32,513 bases of DNA from Methylococcaceae bacterium. Lineage in GTDB: Bacteria > Pseudomonadota > Gammaproteobacteria > Methylococcales > Methylomonadaceae. The stretch covers positions 1 through 32,513 of the forward strand of contig DAOUSJ010000013.1 in NCBI GenBank assembly GCA_030627285.1, in the 5' to 3' direction. The position numbers were made by a program, and so were the translations under genes. This document shows positions 8,199-16,193 of the stretch, piece by piece (positions within the stretch are counted from its first letter, which is position 1; each line of letters begins with the position of its first letter). Below the pieces are notes generated by a model. It was given only the letters and a program-made list of their open reading frames with translations. It searched no databases and had not been told where the DNA came from.

Positions 8199-8453
8199 TT
8201 AATTACCTGATTGATTTTGTTGTCGTTGTTGCTGGATACGCGCACCAATTCCTTGTGGTTGAATCAGCCCTGTAGCATAAGCAAGTAACACTAAAATAAA
8301 TAGCCCAATCGAAATTGAAATTCGCATTTTTAATGCTTTAGCAGTTTTTTCAGTTTGTGCCTGCCCTTTGTTAGTAACTATATTGAATAATGCTAAACCA
8401 AGACTTAACAAAATCATAATGAATGCAAAAATAATAAAACTTTTTATCAGCAT
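8199..8453 (-). CDS. DUF2909 twin-transmembrane protein
   Basis: An 84-residue protein with two membrane helices (about 4-26 and 44-64) joined by a basic, Gln-rich loop, ending in a Gln/Arg-rich tail. A small DUF2909 protein of this shape is routinely encoded beside SURF1 in gammaproteobacterial cytochrome oxidase clusters (PA0109-PA0110 in Pseudomonas aeruginosa). Its function is not established; a part in cytochrome oxidase assembly is inferred from position. It is divergent from SURF1. Confidence 0.7.
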   Translation of the reverse strand: MLIKSFIIFAFIMILLSLGLALFNIVTNKGQAQTEKTAKALKMRISISIGLFILVLLAYATGLIQPQGIGARIQQQRQQNQSGN

Positions 8454-8504
8454 AACGGCAGTAAATTATCTAAATGGGCTTTATTGTCGGTTATTTAATC
8501 TTGG

Positions 8505-9269
8505 ATGCCAATAAAAATTTATGCAAATATGAAATTTAATTTAGGTAAACGAAGTTTTAGTTTTAGTTGGCTGCAAATATGCATCTATATAGTGCTAGTA
8601 TGTTTGTTAGTAAGTTTGGGCTGCTGGCAATTACGCCGTGGCACTGAAAAACAAGCTTTATTAATTAAGCAACAACAACAAGCTAAAATTCAAATTCAAT
8701 TTACTGCTCAAACACCGGATGATGCAAAAACTTTACGGTATAAAAAAGTTACAGCCACAGGACATTTTGATATTCAGCGACAATTTTTATTGGATAATCA
8801 AATAATGGACTCTAAAGCTGGTTATTTTGTGCTAACGCCATTTATTTTGGCAAATTCTGAGATTGCAATTTTAGTTAATCGTGGTTGGATTCCAGCTGCA
8901 CTAGATAGAAAAATTTTACCAACAATAAACTTTAAAACCCCTAAAGAAGTTACTATTACCGGAAGACTGAATACTTTTCCTAGTGTCGGCATTAAATTAG
9001 CTGGTACGGAAATTCCCAGTGCAGGATTTCCATCATTAGTCCAAGTAGTGGATAGTTCAATCTTAGCCAAAACTATAGGTTACAGTTTATTTTCTTTTCA
9101 GCTAGAATTAGACCCCGAAATTGCGAATGGTTATCGACGTGAATGGCAACGCAACACGCTTATGTCACCAGAAAAACACCAAGCTTATGCCGTACAATGG
9201 TTTGGGCTAGCACTAACTTTAAGTATTTTATTCTTTGTATATGCCAGCAAAAAACAACTAGATGACTAA
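8505..9269 (+). CDS. SURF1-family cytochrome oxidase assembly protein
   Basis: A 254-residue protein with the SURF1 layout: an N-terminal membrane helix followed by the GCWQLRRGTEKQ signature, a periplasmic domain with GYFVLTPF and LVNRGWIP, and a C-terminal helix preceded by EKHQAYAVQWFGLALTL. SURF1 binds haem a and helps insert it into subunit I of aa3-type cytochrome oxidase. The ATG at 8505 opens the frame; an ATG at 8529 (MKFNLGK) is an alternative. The 3' end overlaps the next gene by 8 bases. The oxidase subunit genes are not in the window. Confidence 0.9.
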   Translation: MPIKIYANMKFNLGKRSFSFSWLQICIYIVLVCLLVSLGCWQLRRGTEKQALLIKQQQQAKIQIQFTAQTPDDAKTLRYKKVTATGHFDIQRQFLLDNQIMDSKAGYFVLTPFILANSEIAILVNRGWIPAALDRKILPTINFKTPKEVTITGRLNTFPSVGIKLAGTEIPSAGFPSLVQVVDSSILAKTIGYSLFSFQLELDPEIANGYRREWQRNTLMSPEKHQAYAVQWFGLALTLSILFFVYASKKQLDD

Positions 9270-9996
9270 TCAACAACAGAAAAATCAACGTACAATCCTA
9301 ATTATTATTGGGATGACCCTTATACCATTTTGTTTTGCTTGGTTTTTATCCAAAAATTCTGACTTACTTGATAAAGGTGTAAAAAATCACGGCGAGCTGA
9401 TTATTCCAGTTATAACCACTAAAAGAAGTGAATTAACTGGCTATGACACCTTTTCGCAAACACATATTCATGAATTAGCTGGACATTGGTTGTTGGTGAA
9501 TATTATCCCAAAAAATCAATGTAATGAAGTATGTTTATATGCGTTATTAAAAACTAAGCAATTGCGCTTAATGTTAAATAAAGAATTATCACGTACCAGA
9601 AGAATTGCCATAATTGGTAAAAATTTATCTCCAGCAATAACGCAACAATTGTGGTTAAAAGATGCTTTATTATCCCGTTTGCAACAACAAAATGAGCCTT
9701 TATATACACAATTATTAAGTCCAGATAAAATTTTGGATTCAACTTTAATAGATACTTTAATTGCTCCTACCGAAAATAAACAATTCGCTTTACGAACTGA
9801 TTTAATTCGAGTGCAAGCAAAGCCTGAACTATTAAACAAAATCATTGCACTTCGTAAAGAGGGCTTTATTCCTGAAGGCATGTTGCTATTAATAGATCCT
9901 TTAGGCAATATAATGATGCAATATGAACCTGAATTTGACCCATATCAAGTGCGGGATGATTTAAAAAAACTATTTAGATACTCACAGATTGGTTAA
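9262..9996 (+). CDS. SCO-like thioredoxin-fold membrane protein (PA0111-like)
   Basis: A 244-residue protein with one N-terminal membrane anchor (about 11-30) and a periplasmic domain that begins GHWLLVN and carries a C-x3-C pair (Cys87, Cys91), the spacing of the copper site in SCO proteins. The C-terminal part LLLIDPLGNIMMQYEP resembles the last strands of the SCO/thioredoxin fold. I see no conserved His before that strand where SCO has its third copper ligand, so copper binding is uncertain. It lies between SURF1 and COX15, the place of PA0111 in Pseudomonas. It probably helps assemble cytochrome oxidase. Position and fold support this; no direct functional evidence is visible. Confidence 0.62.
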   Translation: MTNQQQKNQRTILIIIGMTLIPFCFAWFLSKNSDLLDKGVKNHGELIIPVITTKRSELTGYDTFSQTHIHELAGHWLLVNIIPKNQCNEVCLYALLKTKQLRLMLNKELSRTRRIAIIGKNLSPAITQQLWLKDALLSRLQQQNEPLYTQLLSPDKILDSTLIDTLIAPTENKQFALRTDLIRVQAKPELLNKIIALRKEGFIPEGMLLLIDPLGNIMMQYEPEFDPYQVRDDLKKLFRYSQIG

Positions 9997-10009
9997 GGGT
10001 CATATAGCT

Positions 10010-11869
10010 ATGTTTAGAATTTTCGCCCTAATAAGCTGTGGTTTAGCTTTTATTACGCTTGCATTAAATACATATGTAAATTTGATTGATCTTGGCTATG
10101 AAGTCATGGCAATTCAAGACTTTTCCAAGAATTTACCTGCAGTATTTAACACTTGGTTAGTGCCTTATCCATGGACATTATTAAGTTTCAGCGTAATTAT
10201 TACATTATGTTTTGCCATCTTAAAAACTCAGTGGAGCAATATAATATGGTTAATTGTTGTAATAGCTTTATTAAGCACCCAATTATATGTAGGTTTATGG
10301 GCATTGGAGCAACAATTAATGCCAATATTATTAACCTTACAGACTTTATTAGGCTTATTAAGTTTTTGGATATTATTTCAAGTAGCTTTAAGTACCCAGA
10401 ATCAACATTTAGTCGCTAAAAAATCTTCCTATATAAGTTATATATCTTGCATAGCGATGTTAATTTTATGCTTACAAATTAGTTTAGGCATCTGGAGTAG
10501 CTATAATTCTGCTGGTTTAAGTTGTGGCGGCTTTCCACGTTGTCAAGGACAATGGCTCCCAGAAATTGCAGATTTTAATAATGGTTTCGATATTTTAAAT
10601 GGAATTAAACAAAATTATGCAGGAATTTTAGCTTTTAATGCACAAATAGCAGTTACTTGGTTGCATAGACTTGGTGGTGGAGTCATATTTTTACTCTTAA
10701 CCTTGTTAATGTTAATTGCTACTGCAAATAAAGACTCTAATATTATTCGTAAAGCTGGATTAGTCCTAAGTGTTTTATTGTTATTGGAAACCGCACTCGG
10801 AGTTTTTAGTATCCGTTTTGAATTGCCAGTATGGATGCTATTGGCGCATCATATTGGTGCAGTATTGTTAATGTTGCCAATACTGCTAATTAATTTTTAT
10901 GATAAATACACCTTTGTAAATACTGGAGTTTCAGCACCACAACTAGATTCTAATCAACAACGTTTAAGACAACAATTACAAAAAACTCGTGGCGGTTTAG
11001 GCGGAATTTTAACTAGTTTACCCTTAGGTAAATCTAAACTTAGTGCAGAATTATTAGAAGATATTGAAGCTAAATTATTAATGGCTGATCTTGGAGTTGC
11101 CACCACTACAGACATAATTAACACTTTAACTGCAAATTTAGATCAAAAGCAGTTGAATGATAGCGCGCAATTACAAGCAGCACTAAAACAAGATTTATTA
11201 ACAATTTTAAAACCTTGTGAACAAAATTTAATCATTCCTGTAAGTGACAAACCGTTTGTAATTTTAGTTGTGGGTGTTAATGGTGCTGGTAAAACTACTA
11301 CTATTGGCAAGTTAGCGAAAAAATTACAGCATCAAGGACACAGTGTAATGTTGGCAGCTGGAGATACTTTTAGGGCAGCTGCGGTAGAACAATTACAAGT
11401 TTGGGGTGAACGCAATGACATTCCAGTAGTGGCACAAGCAACTGGATCAGACTCAGCTTCAGTAGTTTTTGATGCTTTACAATCTGCAACCGCCAAAGGC
11501 GTGCAAGTATTAATTGCAGATACCGCTGGACGCTTGCAAACTAAGTCTAATTTAATGTCAGAATTGCATAAAATCAAACGAATTATGGCAAAATTAGATG
11601 TCGATGCTCCACATGAAGTTTTATTGGTATTAGATTCTTGTACTGGACAAAATGCATTATCACAAGCTAAATTATTTAATGAAGCGGTAAATTTAACTGG
11701 CTTAGCATTGACCAAATTGGATGGCACTGCTAAAGGAGGAGTGATTTTTGCTTTAGCTAAACAAGCCCCAATTCCAATTAGATATATAGGCGTTGGTGAA
11801 GGGATTGATGATTTACAAACTTTTGCCGCTGAAGAATTTATTGAAGCGTTGTTTGTTAGTGATAATTAA
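10010..11869 (+). CDS. ftsY: COX15/CtaA-like membrane domain fused to SRP receptor FtsY
   Basis: One uninterrupted frame encodes two domains. Residues 1-300 are polytopic and COX15/CtaA-like: the second half has AGLSCGGFPRCQGQW (Cys172, Cys178 in C-x5-C), WLHR (His219) and LLAHH (His280, His281). The first half has matching hydrophobic segments but no C-x5-C and none of the HR/GH haem-ligand histidines. After a short linker, FtsY N and G domains run from about residue 314 to the end: G1 loop GVNGAGKT (422-429), GDTFRAAAVEQL, DTAGRL, TKLDGTAKGG. All SRP-GTPase motifs are intact, so this is the cell's likely SRP receptor, with the membrane domain replacing the acidic A domain. I prefer the ATG at 10010 (AAGGG upstream) over the TTG at 9989. 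ftsE follows two bases later. Haem A synthase activity is doubtful. Confidence 0.9.
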   Translation: MFRIFALISCGLAFITLALNTYVNLIDLGYEVMAIQDFSKNLPAVFNTWLVPYPWTLLSFSVIITLCFAILKTQWSNIIWLIVVIALLSTQLYVGLWALEQQLMPILLTLQTLLGLLSFWILFQVALSTQNQHLVAKKSSYISYISCIAMLILCLQISLGIWSSYNSAGLSCGGFPRCQGQWLPEIADFNNGFDILNGIKQNYAGILAFNAQIAVTWLHRLGGGVIFLLLTLLMLIATANKDSNIIRKAGLVLSVLLLLETALGVFSIRFELPVWMLLAHHIGAVLLMLPILLINFYDKYTFVNTGVSAPQLDSNQQRLRQQLQKTRGGLGGILTSLPLGKSKLSAELLEDIEAKLLMADLGVATTTDIINTLTANLDQKQLNDSAQLQAALKQDLLTILKPCEQNLIIPVSDKPFVILVVGVNGAGKTTTIGKLAKKLQHQGHSVMLAAGDTFRAAAVEQLQVWGERNDIPVVAQATGSDSASVVFDALQSATAKGVQVLIADTAGRLQTKSNLMSELHKIKRIMAKLDVDAPHEVLLVLDSCTGQNALSQAKLFNEAVNLTGLALTKLDGTAKGGVIFALAKQAPIPIRYIGVGEGIDDLQTFAAEEFIEALFVSDN

Positions 11870-11871
11870 TT

Positions 11872-12528
11872 ATGTTAATTTTTGATAAAGTGACTAAAAA
11901 CTACCAGAATACTGGTGATGTATTACAAAATATCAGTTTTCAAATGCTGCGTGGGGAAATGGCATTTTTAACTGGACATTCTGGCGCAGGAAAAAGCACT
12001 TTATTAAAATTGATTGCAATCATGGAATATTGTACTCGAGGACAGGTATTATTAAATGGGCGCAATCTTAACCATGCAAAAGAACATCATATCCCTTATA
12101 TTAGACGCAAATTAGGCTTGATTTTTCAAGATTATAAATTATTACAAGATCGAACTGTGTTTGATAATGTAGCTTTACCATTGATTATTTCTGGTTATGG
12201 AAATCAAGAAGTAAAGCGTAGAGTACGTGCATCATTGGATAAAGTTGGGTTATTAGGCAAAGAAAAAAAATATCCCTTCTCGCTATCTGGTGGAGAACAA
12301 CAACGAGTAGGGATCGCTAGAGCGGTAGTAAATAAACCATCGTTAATTATTGCAGATGAACCAACAGGTAGTTTAGATCCTGAGTTATCTTCGGAAGTTA
12401 TGCATTTATTTGAGCAGTTTCAACAAGTTGGAGTAACTGTATTAATTGCAACCCATGATATTAATCTAATTAATAGGCTGGGTTATCGAGTTTTAACCTT
12501 AGATCATGGACAATTAGTTGTAAGTTAA
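11872..12528 (+). CDS. ftsE: Cell division ATP-binding protein FtsE
   Basis: A 218-residue ABC ATPase with Walker A GHSGAGKST (35-43), Q-loop in LIFQDYKLL, signature LSGGEQQR and Walker B LIIADEPTG, followed by the H-loop ATHD. Length and sequence fit FtsE. With FtsX it forms a membrane complex that activates peptidoglycan hydrolases through periplasmic adaptors during division. It begins two bases after the fused ftsY and ends three bases before ftsX, keeping the classical ftsY-ftsE-ftsX order. Confidence 0.95.
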   Translation: MLIFDKVTKNYQNTGDVLQNISFQMLRGEMAFLTGHSGAGKSTLLKLIAIMEYCTRGQVLLNGRNLNHAKEHHIPYIRRKLGLIFQDYKLLQDRTVFDNVALPLIISGYGNQEVKRRVRASLDKVGLLGKEKKYPFSLSGGEQQRVGIARAVVNKPSLIIADEPTGSLDPELSSEVMHLFEQFQQVGVTVLIATHDINLINRLGYRVLTLDHGQLVVS

Positions 12529-12531
12529 ATC

Positions 12532-13545
12532 ATGCATCACAATAAACATATCCAAAAAATGCAACCACGGATTAAACCTAAACCTTCAAATCTACAAAAC
12601 ACTAAATACCGCACTAGTATTGGAGATAGGTTTCAAAATTATTTGGGTTTACATGCTCATGCGTTATTTTCTAGTTTAGGACGCTTATTAAAAACCCCTT
12701 TTACTTCCATGATAACCATAATAGTATTGGCAATTACTATTTCTTTAGCTACGGGATTTTACGTATTATTGATTAATGTAGAACAATTCTCCGATAAATT
12801 GGAATCTAGCCATTATATATCCTTGTTTTTAAAGCATGATATTAATGATGCTGATGGACTTAAATTAGCAGAACAAATCCAAAAATCTGCGGCAGTAAAA
12901 ACTGTAAAATTAGTTACCAAAACCACTGCTTTAGAAGAATTTAAACATTTTAGTGGCATTGGCGAGAGTCTAAATATTTTAGATAAAAATCCTTTGCCCA
13001 CAGTAATTCAAGTATTACCAACTAATATTTTTGAAGATAGTGTTGAAGTGCAACAATTAATCGACGCTTTAGGACGTTTAGATGAAGTGGAACTAGTACA
13101 AATGGATATGCGTTGGGTTCAGAGATTGCAATCAATAGTAGATTTAGCTAAACGGGGCGTATTTTTACTCAGTATAGTTTTAAGTCTTGCAGTACTATTT
13201 ATTATGGGTAATACCATTAGATTAGAATTAGAAAATCGTCGCGATGAAGTATTAATCGCAAAATTAGTTGGTGCAACCTATGCCTTTATTCAGCGACCAT
13301 TTTTATATACTGGCTTTTGGTTTGGAGGCTTTGCAGGCCTTTCAGCTTGGATAATCGTGTCATTAATTTTATTAGGCCTACAAGAACCAATCGAACATTT
13401 AAGTTTGTTGTATGATGGCAAGTTTACAGTCTTATTTTTAAGCGTATCAGAAAGTTTAATATTATTATTTGTTGCCTCTATACTAGGCGTAACTGGTGCT
13501 TGGATAGTATTACATTATCAATTACGTCAAATGACTTTGGAGTAA
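12532..13545 (+). CDS. ftsX: Cell division protein FtsX
   Basis: A 337-residue protein with a basic cytoplasmic N-terminus (1-50), a first membrane helix (about 60-84), a periplasmic domain (about 85-200) and three further helices (about 204-226, 258-285, 300-330), the standard FtsX topology. The conserved ELENRRDEVLIAKLVGAT segment follows helix 2. FtsX transmits FtsE ATP hydrolysis to periplasmic murein hydrolase activators. The stop codon lies in the 5' arm of a hairpin that probably ends the operon. rpoH, which follows ftsX in many relatives, is absent. Confidence 0.93.
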   Translation: MHHNKHIQKMQPRIKPKPSNLQNTKYRTSIGDRFQNYLGLHAHALFSSLGRLLKTPFTSMITIIVLAITISLATGFYVLLINVEQFSDKLESSHYISLFLKHDINDADGLKLAEQIQKSAAVKTVKLVTKTTALEEFKHFSGIGESLNILDKNPLPTVIQVLPTNIFEDSVEVQQLIDALGRLDEVELVQMDMRWVQRLQSIVDLAKRGVFLLSIVLSLAVLFIMGNTIRLELENRRDEVLIAKLVGATYAFIQRPFLYTGFWFGGFAGLSAWIIVSLILLGLQEPIEHLSLLYDGKFTVLFLSVSESLILLFVASILGVTGAWIVLHYQLRQMTLE

Positions 13546-13574
13546 AAACGGCAAATAGAAACTTACCGTTTTTA
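13543..13574. terminator. Probable bidirectional terminator after ftsX
   Basis: TAAAAACGG (13543-13551) and CCGTTTTTA (13566-13574) are perfect inverted repeats around a 14-base loop, giving an A-tract, short GC core and U-tract in both directions. It sits between the convergent ends of ftsX and the EF-hand gene. The GC core is only three pairs, so strength is uncertain. Confidence 0.5.
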
Positions 13575-13591
13575 ACAAAACAAATAAACAG

Positions 13592-14119
13592 TTATTTTTG
13601 GTATTTTTTGTATGTATATAACTGGTGTTTTTTAGAAGTTAAATCTTTCTTTGAAATTAAGTTATCTTTATTTTTATCTAATTCAGCAAATTTTTGTTTT
13701 TGGAAGGCTTTAATTTCTTCAGGTTCAACTAGATTATCACCATCAGTATCCATAGTTGCAATAATTGCCGCCGATTCAGACTCAATTGCATTTAATTCAC
13801 TTTCTATGGTTGCATTAGTATTTTCCTCAGAAACTCCATGTTTTCTAAGTTCATTTATAGTATCAACTAAATCTTCCTTCATTTCTAAAGCTACTTCTCC
13901 AGCGGTAATATAACCATCCTTATTTACATCATAAGAATCATTATTATCAGTTACGTTAGCTTCAAAAAACTCTTTAAAATTAATTTTTTTATCAGTATTA
14001 TCATCCATATTACAAACCATTTCTTTGATTTTAGCTATGGAATAACCTTCAGCGGCAATAGCACTAGAAGCTGAGATGATTAATGCAGTTGCAAGTATGG
14101 ATTTGGTTAAATTTTTCAT
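13592..14119 (-). CDS. Secreted protein with four EF-hand loops
   Basis: A 175-residue protein with a clear signal peptide (Lys-containing N-region, hydrophobic 7-20, cleavage likely after AIA-A at 23). Four 12-residue EF loops begin at Asp39, Asp64, Asp124 and Asp148, each with acidic or polar residues at positions 1, 3 and 5 and an acid at 12 (Asp rather than Glu in the last). Loop starts are 25 apart in the first pair and 24 in the second, with a helical linker between pairs. Ca2+ binding in the periplasm is the default expectation; another metal cannot be excluded. It is a single gene with its own upstream gap (14120-14243), convergent with ftsX. No specific family name is supported. Confidence 0.8.
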   Translation of the reverse strand: MKNLTKSILATALIISASSAIAAEGYSIAKIKEMVCNMDDNTDKKINFKEFFEANVTDNNDSYDVNKDGYITAGEVALEMKEDLVDTINELRKHGVSEENTNATIESELNAIESESAAIIATMDTDGDNLVEPEEIKAFQKQKFAELDKNKDNLISKKDLTSKKHQLYTYKKYQK

Positions 14120-14243
14120 ATTTTTCTTCTTTAAATTTAAATGAAACCCAGCTATTGTAAGCTAAGTTGGAATACCATTAAGGATAAAAAAATTACACCT
14201 ATAATGTAACCGCTATTTTAAAGCTCATTATCATGATTGTGAA

Positions 14244-14792
14244 TTAAAATAATCCCAGCTGTACCTGTGCAACTTCTGACATCATTTCTTTTGACCACGG
14301 TGGATCTAAAACCACTTCCACATTAATTGATTCAACCCCAGCTAAAGCGCGCACTGATTTTTCTACATCACTTTGAATTACTGGCCCCATACCGCAACCT
14401 GGAGCTGTTAAAGTCATAGTGATATGCACATGATTAGTGCTATCTTCTATAGGCGTTACTTGACAATTATACACCAGACCTAAATCCACAATATTTACTG
14501 GAATTTCAGGGTCATAGATGGTTTTCATAACTTCCCAGCAATTTTTTTCTACCGCTGCAGCATCAGTTTCTGAAACTAAAGTATGCAAATGATGCACTTC
14601 TTTACCTAACGCATCAGCATCAACGCCTGCAATGCGCACCATATGCCCATGCTCTGTTACCACAGTATAATTATCACCTAGAGCTTGATGTATAGTAACT
14701 TCTTTGCCTGCGCTTAAAGTACTATGATTGCCATCTGGAATCATTACAATGTTCACATCACGGGTTAAAATAATAGTTTCTCTAGTTGACAT
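14244..14792 (-). CDS. sufT: Putative Fe-S cluster assembly protein SufT
   Basis: A 182-residue protein. The C-terminal half is a DUF59/MIP18 domain with YDPEIPVNIVDLGLVY and the reactive cysteine motif TAPGCGMG; the N-terminal part is the extra domain of SufT proteins. SufT proteins help mature or transfer Fe-S clusters, usually beside sufBCDSU. Here it is the last gene of the leftward rne-mtaD-ubiG-mupP-yciK run, starting six bases after yciK, and is separated from sufU on the opposite strand. The C-terminal PPWSKEMMSE also fits the family. Confidence 0.88.
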   Translation of the reverse strand: MSTRETIILTRDVNIVMIPDGNHSTLSAGKEVTIHQALGDNYTVVTEHGHMVRIAGVDADALGKEVHHLHTLVSETDAAAVEKNCWEVMKTIYDPEIPVNIVDLGLVYNCQVTPIEDSTNHVHITMTLTAPGCGMGPVIQSDVEKSVRALAGVESINVEVVLDPPWSKEMMSEVAQVQLGLF

Positions 14793-14798
14793 AATAAT

Positions 14799-15524
14799 TT
14801 AGGGAATTTTAAAAGTTTGCGCGTCAAAAATTTGGTCAGTTATATCAAGACTTTGATCGCTAAATAAATAACAGTAAATTGAGTTTAAATCTGTCAGTGG
14901 AGCTAATTTTTGTTTGTCTTCAGCAGGATAAGCCCGTTTTCTAAATGGAGAATTAACCAGCCCTGGACGTAAAATATTTACCCGAATTTTTTTATTAATC
15001 GCTAATTCAAGTGCTAAAATATGTGCAAATGCTTCTAAAGCTAATTTAGATACTCCGTAAGCCCCTGCATATGCTTGCTTAGCTTGAGCATCCGAAATAA
15101 AAACTATGGCGGCATTTTCACTTGCTTGTAATATTGGCAATAAAACCCTAGTTAATAAAAATGGCGCATTTAAGTTTACATTTAATGCATCGCCCCATTC
15201 TTTAGTGTTATGAATTGACATCGGGGTAAATGCACTAAATTCTAAGGCTGCATGCAAAACTCCATGTAAAACTCCATATTTATTTGCAATCGCAGTAGCT
15301 AATTCATGATATTGAACTTCTGAAGCCCCAGCTAAATCAAATGGGTATAAAATTGGTGTTGGAGCTTTAGCAGCTACAATAGAATCGTAAATTTTTTCTA
15401 ATTTAGGAATGCTTTTATCTAATAAGATAATTTGCGCGCCTTGTGTAGCCAAAGCCAAGGCAGCAGTTGCACCCAAACCACCGCCAGCACCAGTAATTAA
15501 GATGATTTTATTTATTAAATGCAT
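14799..15524 (-). CDS. yciK: YciK-like short-chain dehydrogenase
   Basis: A 241-residue classical SDR: cofactor loop TGAGGGLG (11-18), catalytic Ser144, Tyr156 and Lys160 (YGVSK), and RPGLVNSPFR near the end. The gene overlaps mupP by 17 bases. The order ubiG-mupP-yciK is also found in Pseudomonas (PA3171-PA3173), which supports the YciK assignment over a generic SDR. The substrate of YciK is not established. The Asp at the end of strand 2 (LLDKS) is ambiguous for NAD versus NADP preference. Confidence 0.8.
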   Translation of the reverse strand: MHLINKIILITGAGGGLGATAALALATQGAQIILLDKSIPKLEKIYDSIVAAKAPTPILYPFDLAGASEVQYHELATAIANKYGVLHGVLHAALEFSAFTPMSIHNTKEWGDALNVNLNAPFLLTRVLLPILQASENAAIVFISDAQAKQAYAGAYGVSKLALEAFAHILALELAINKKIRVNILRPGLVNSPFRKRAYPAEDKQKLAPLTDLNSIYCYLFSDQSLDITDQIFDAQTFKIP

Positions 15525-16191
15525 AATAATTTGTTATCAATGAATTAATTTGCGTGGGCATAGTAATTAAACTATTAGCACCCCATTGTTCTGGTTGATC
15601 TTTAGCAGTTAAATATCCATATGTGGCAGCTATAGTTTGCATTCCAGCTTCATTACCAGCACTAATATCATGTAAAGCATCGCCAATAAAAACACATTCT
15701 TCAGCTTTAACTTGAGCTTGTTCGCAGGCAGCAAACATTGGTTCAGGATGAGGCTTACTATTTGCAGTAGTATCACCACTAATAATACAAGCTGCCCGTT
15801 GTTCAATCTTTAAAGCTTTTACTAAAGGTTGCGTAAAACGTTGTTGTTTATTAGTAACTATGCCCCATTTCAAACCCAAGGATTCAATTAAGTCTAAACT
15901 CGTATCTATACCGCTGAAAAAACCTCCATGCACCAAAATATTATTTTCATAATGTTCTAACATAGTGGTTAAGATTTGATTTTGGATAGCTTTATCATCC
16001 GTAACCTGAGCAGCCTGTATCATTTCCATAGCACCAAAAGAAATATATGGTCTTACAGTTGCATAAGCTGCTGCTTGAAAACCATGTGCATTTAAAGCTG
16101 TATTTAAACAAGCAATTAAATCTGGTGCAGTGTCAACTAAAGTTCCATCCAAATCAAATAATACACACGAAAGCTTAAATTTATCCGACAT
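15508..16191 (-). CDS. mupP: HAD phosphatase, probable MurNAc-6-phosphate phosphatase MupP
   Basis: A 227-residue HAD-family hydrolase with motif I FDLDGTLVDT (nucleophile Asp13, acid/base Asp15), motif II VTNK, motif III Lys in SKPHPEP and motif IV FIGDALHD. By sequence alone it could be phosphoglycolate phosphatase (Gph), but the gene lies between ubiG and yciK exactly as mupP does in Pseudomonas. There MupP dephosphorylates N-acetylmuramic acid 6-phosphate in cell-wall recycling. It begins two bases after ubiG. MupP is the best name by context, Gph the alternative. Confidence 0.78.
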   Translation of the reverse strand: MSDKFKLSCVLFDLDGTLVDTAPDLIACLNTALNAHGFQAAAYATVRPYISFGAMEMIQAAQVTDDKAIQNQILTTMLEHYENNILVHGGFFSGIDTSLDLIESLGLKWGIVTNKQQRFTQPLVKALKIEQRAACIISGDTTANSKPHPEPMFAACEQAQVKAEECVFIGDALHDISAGNEAGMQTIAATYGYLTAKDQPEQWGANSLITMPTQINSLITNYYAFNK

Positions 16192-16193
16192 AA

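Noticed and set aside
10010-11869. COX15-FtsY join as a simple frameshift artefact
   Set aside because: Both domains are in the same frame with no stop or shift between them, both are long and intact at the junction, and ftsY has no separate start with a ribosome site. Misassembly cannot be excluded without reads.
13592-14119. True lanmodulin
   Set aside because: Loop spacing matches, but the Pro at loop position 2 and the acidic residue at position 9 in all loops are missing, and the protein is longer with a helical linker between loop pairs.
15508-16191. Phosphoglycolate phosphatase (gph) as the primary name
   Set aside because: The HAD motifs do not separate the two, but the ubiG-mupP-yciK order does favour MupP.
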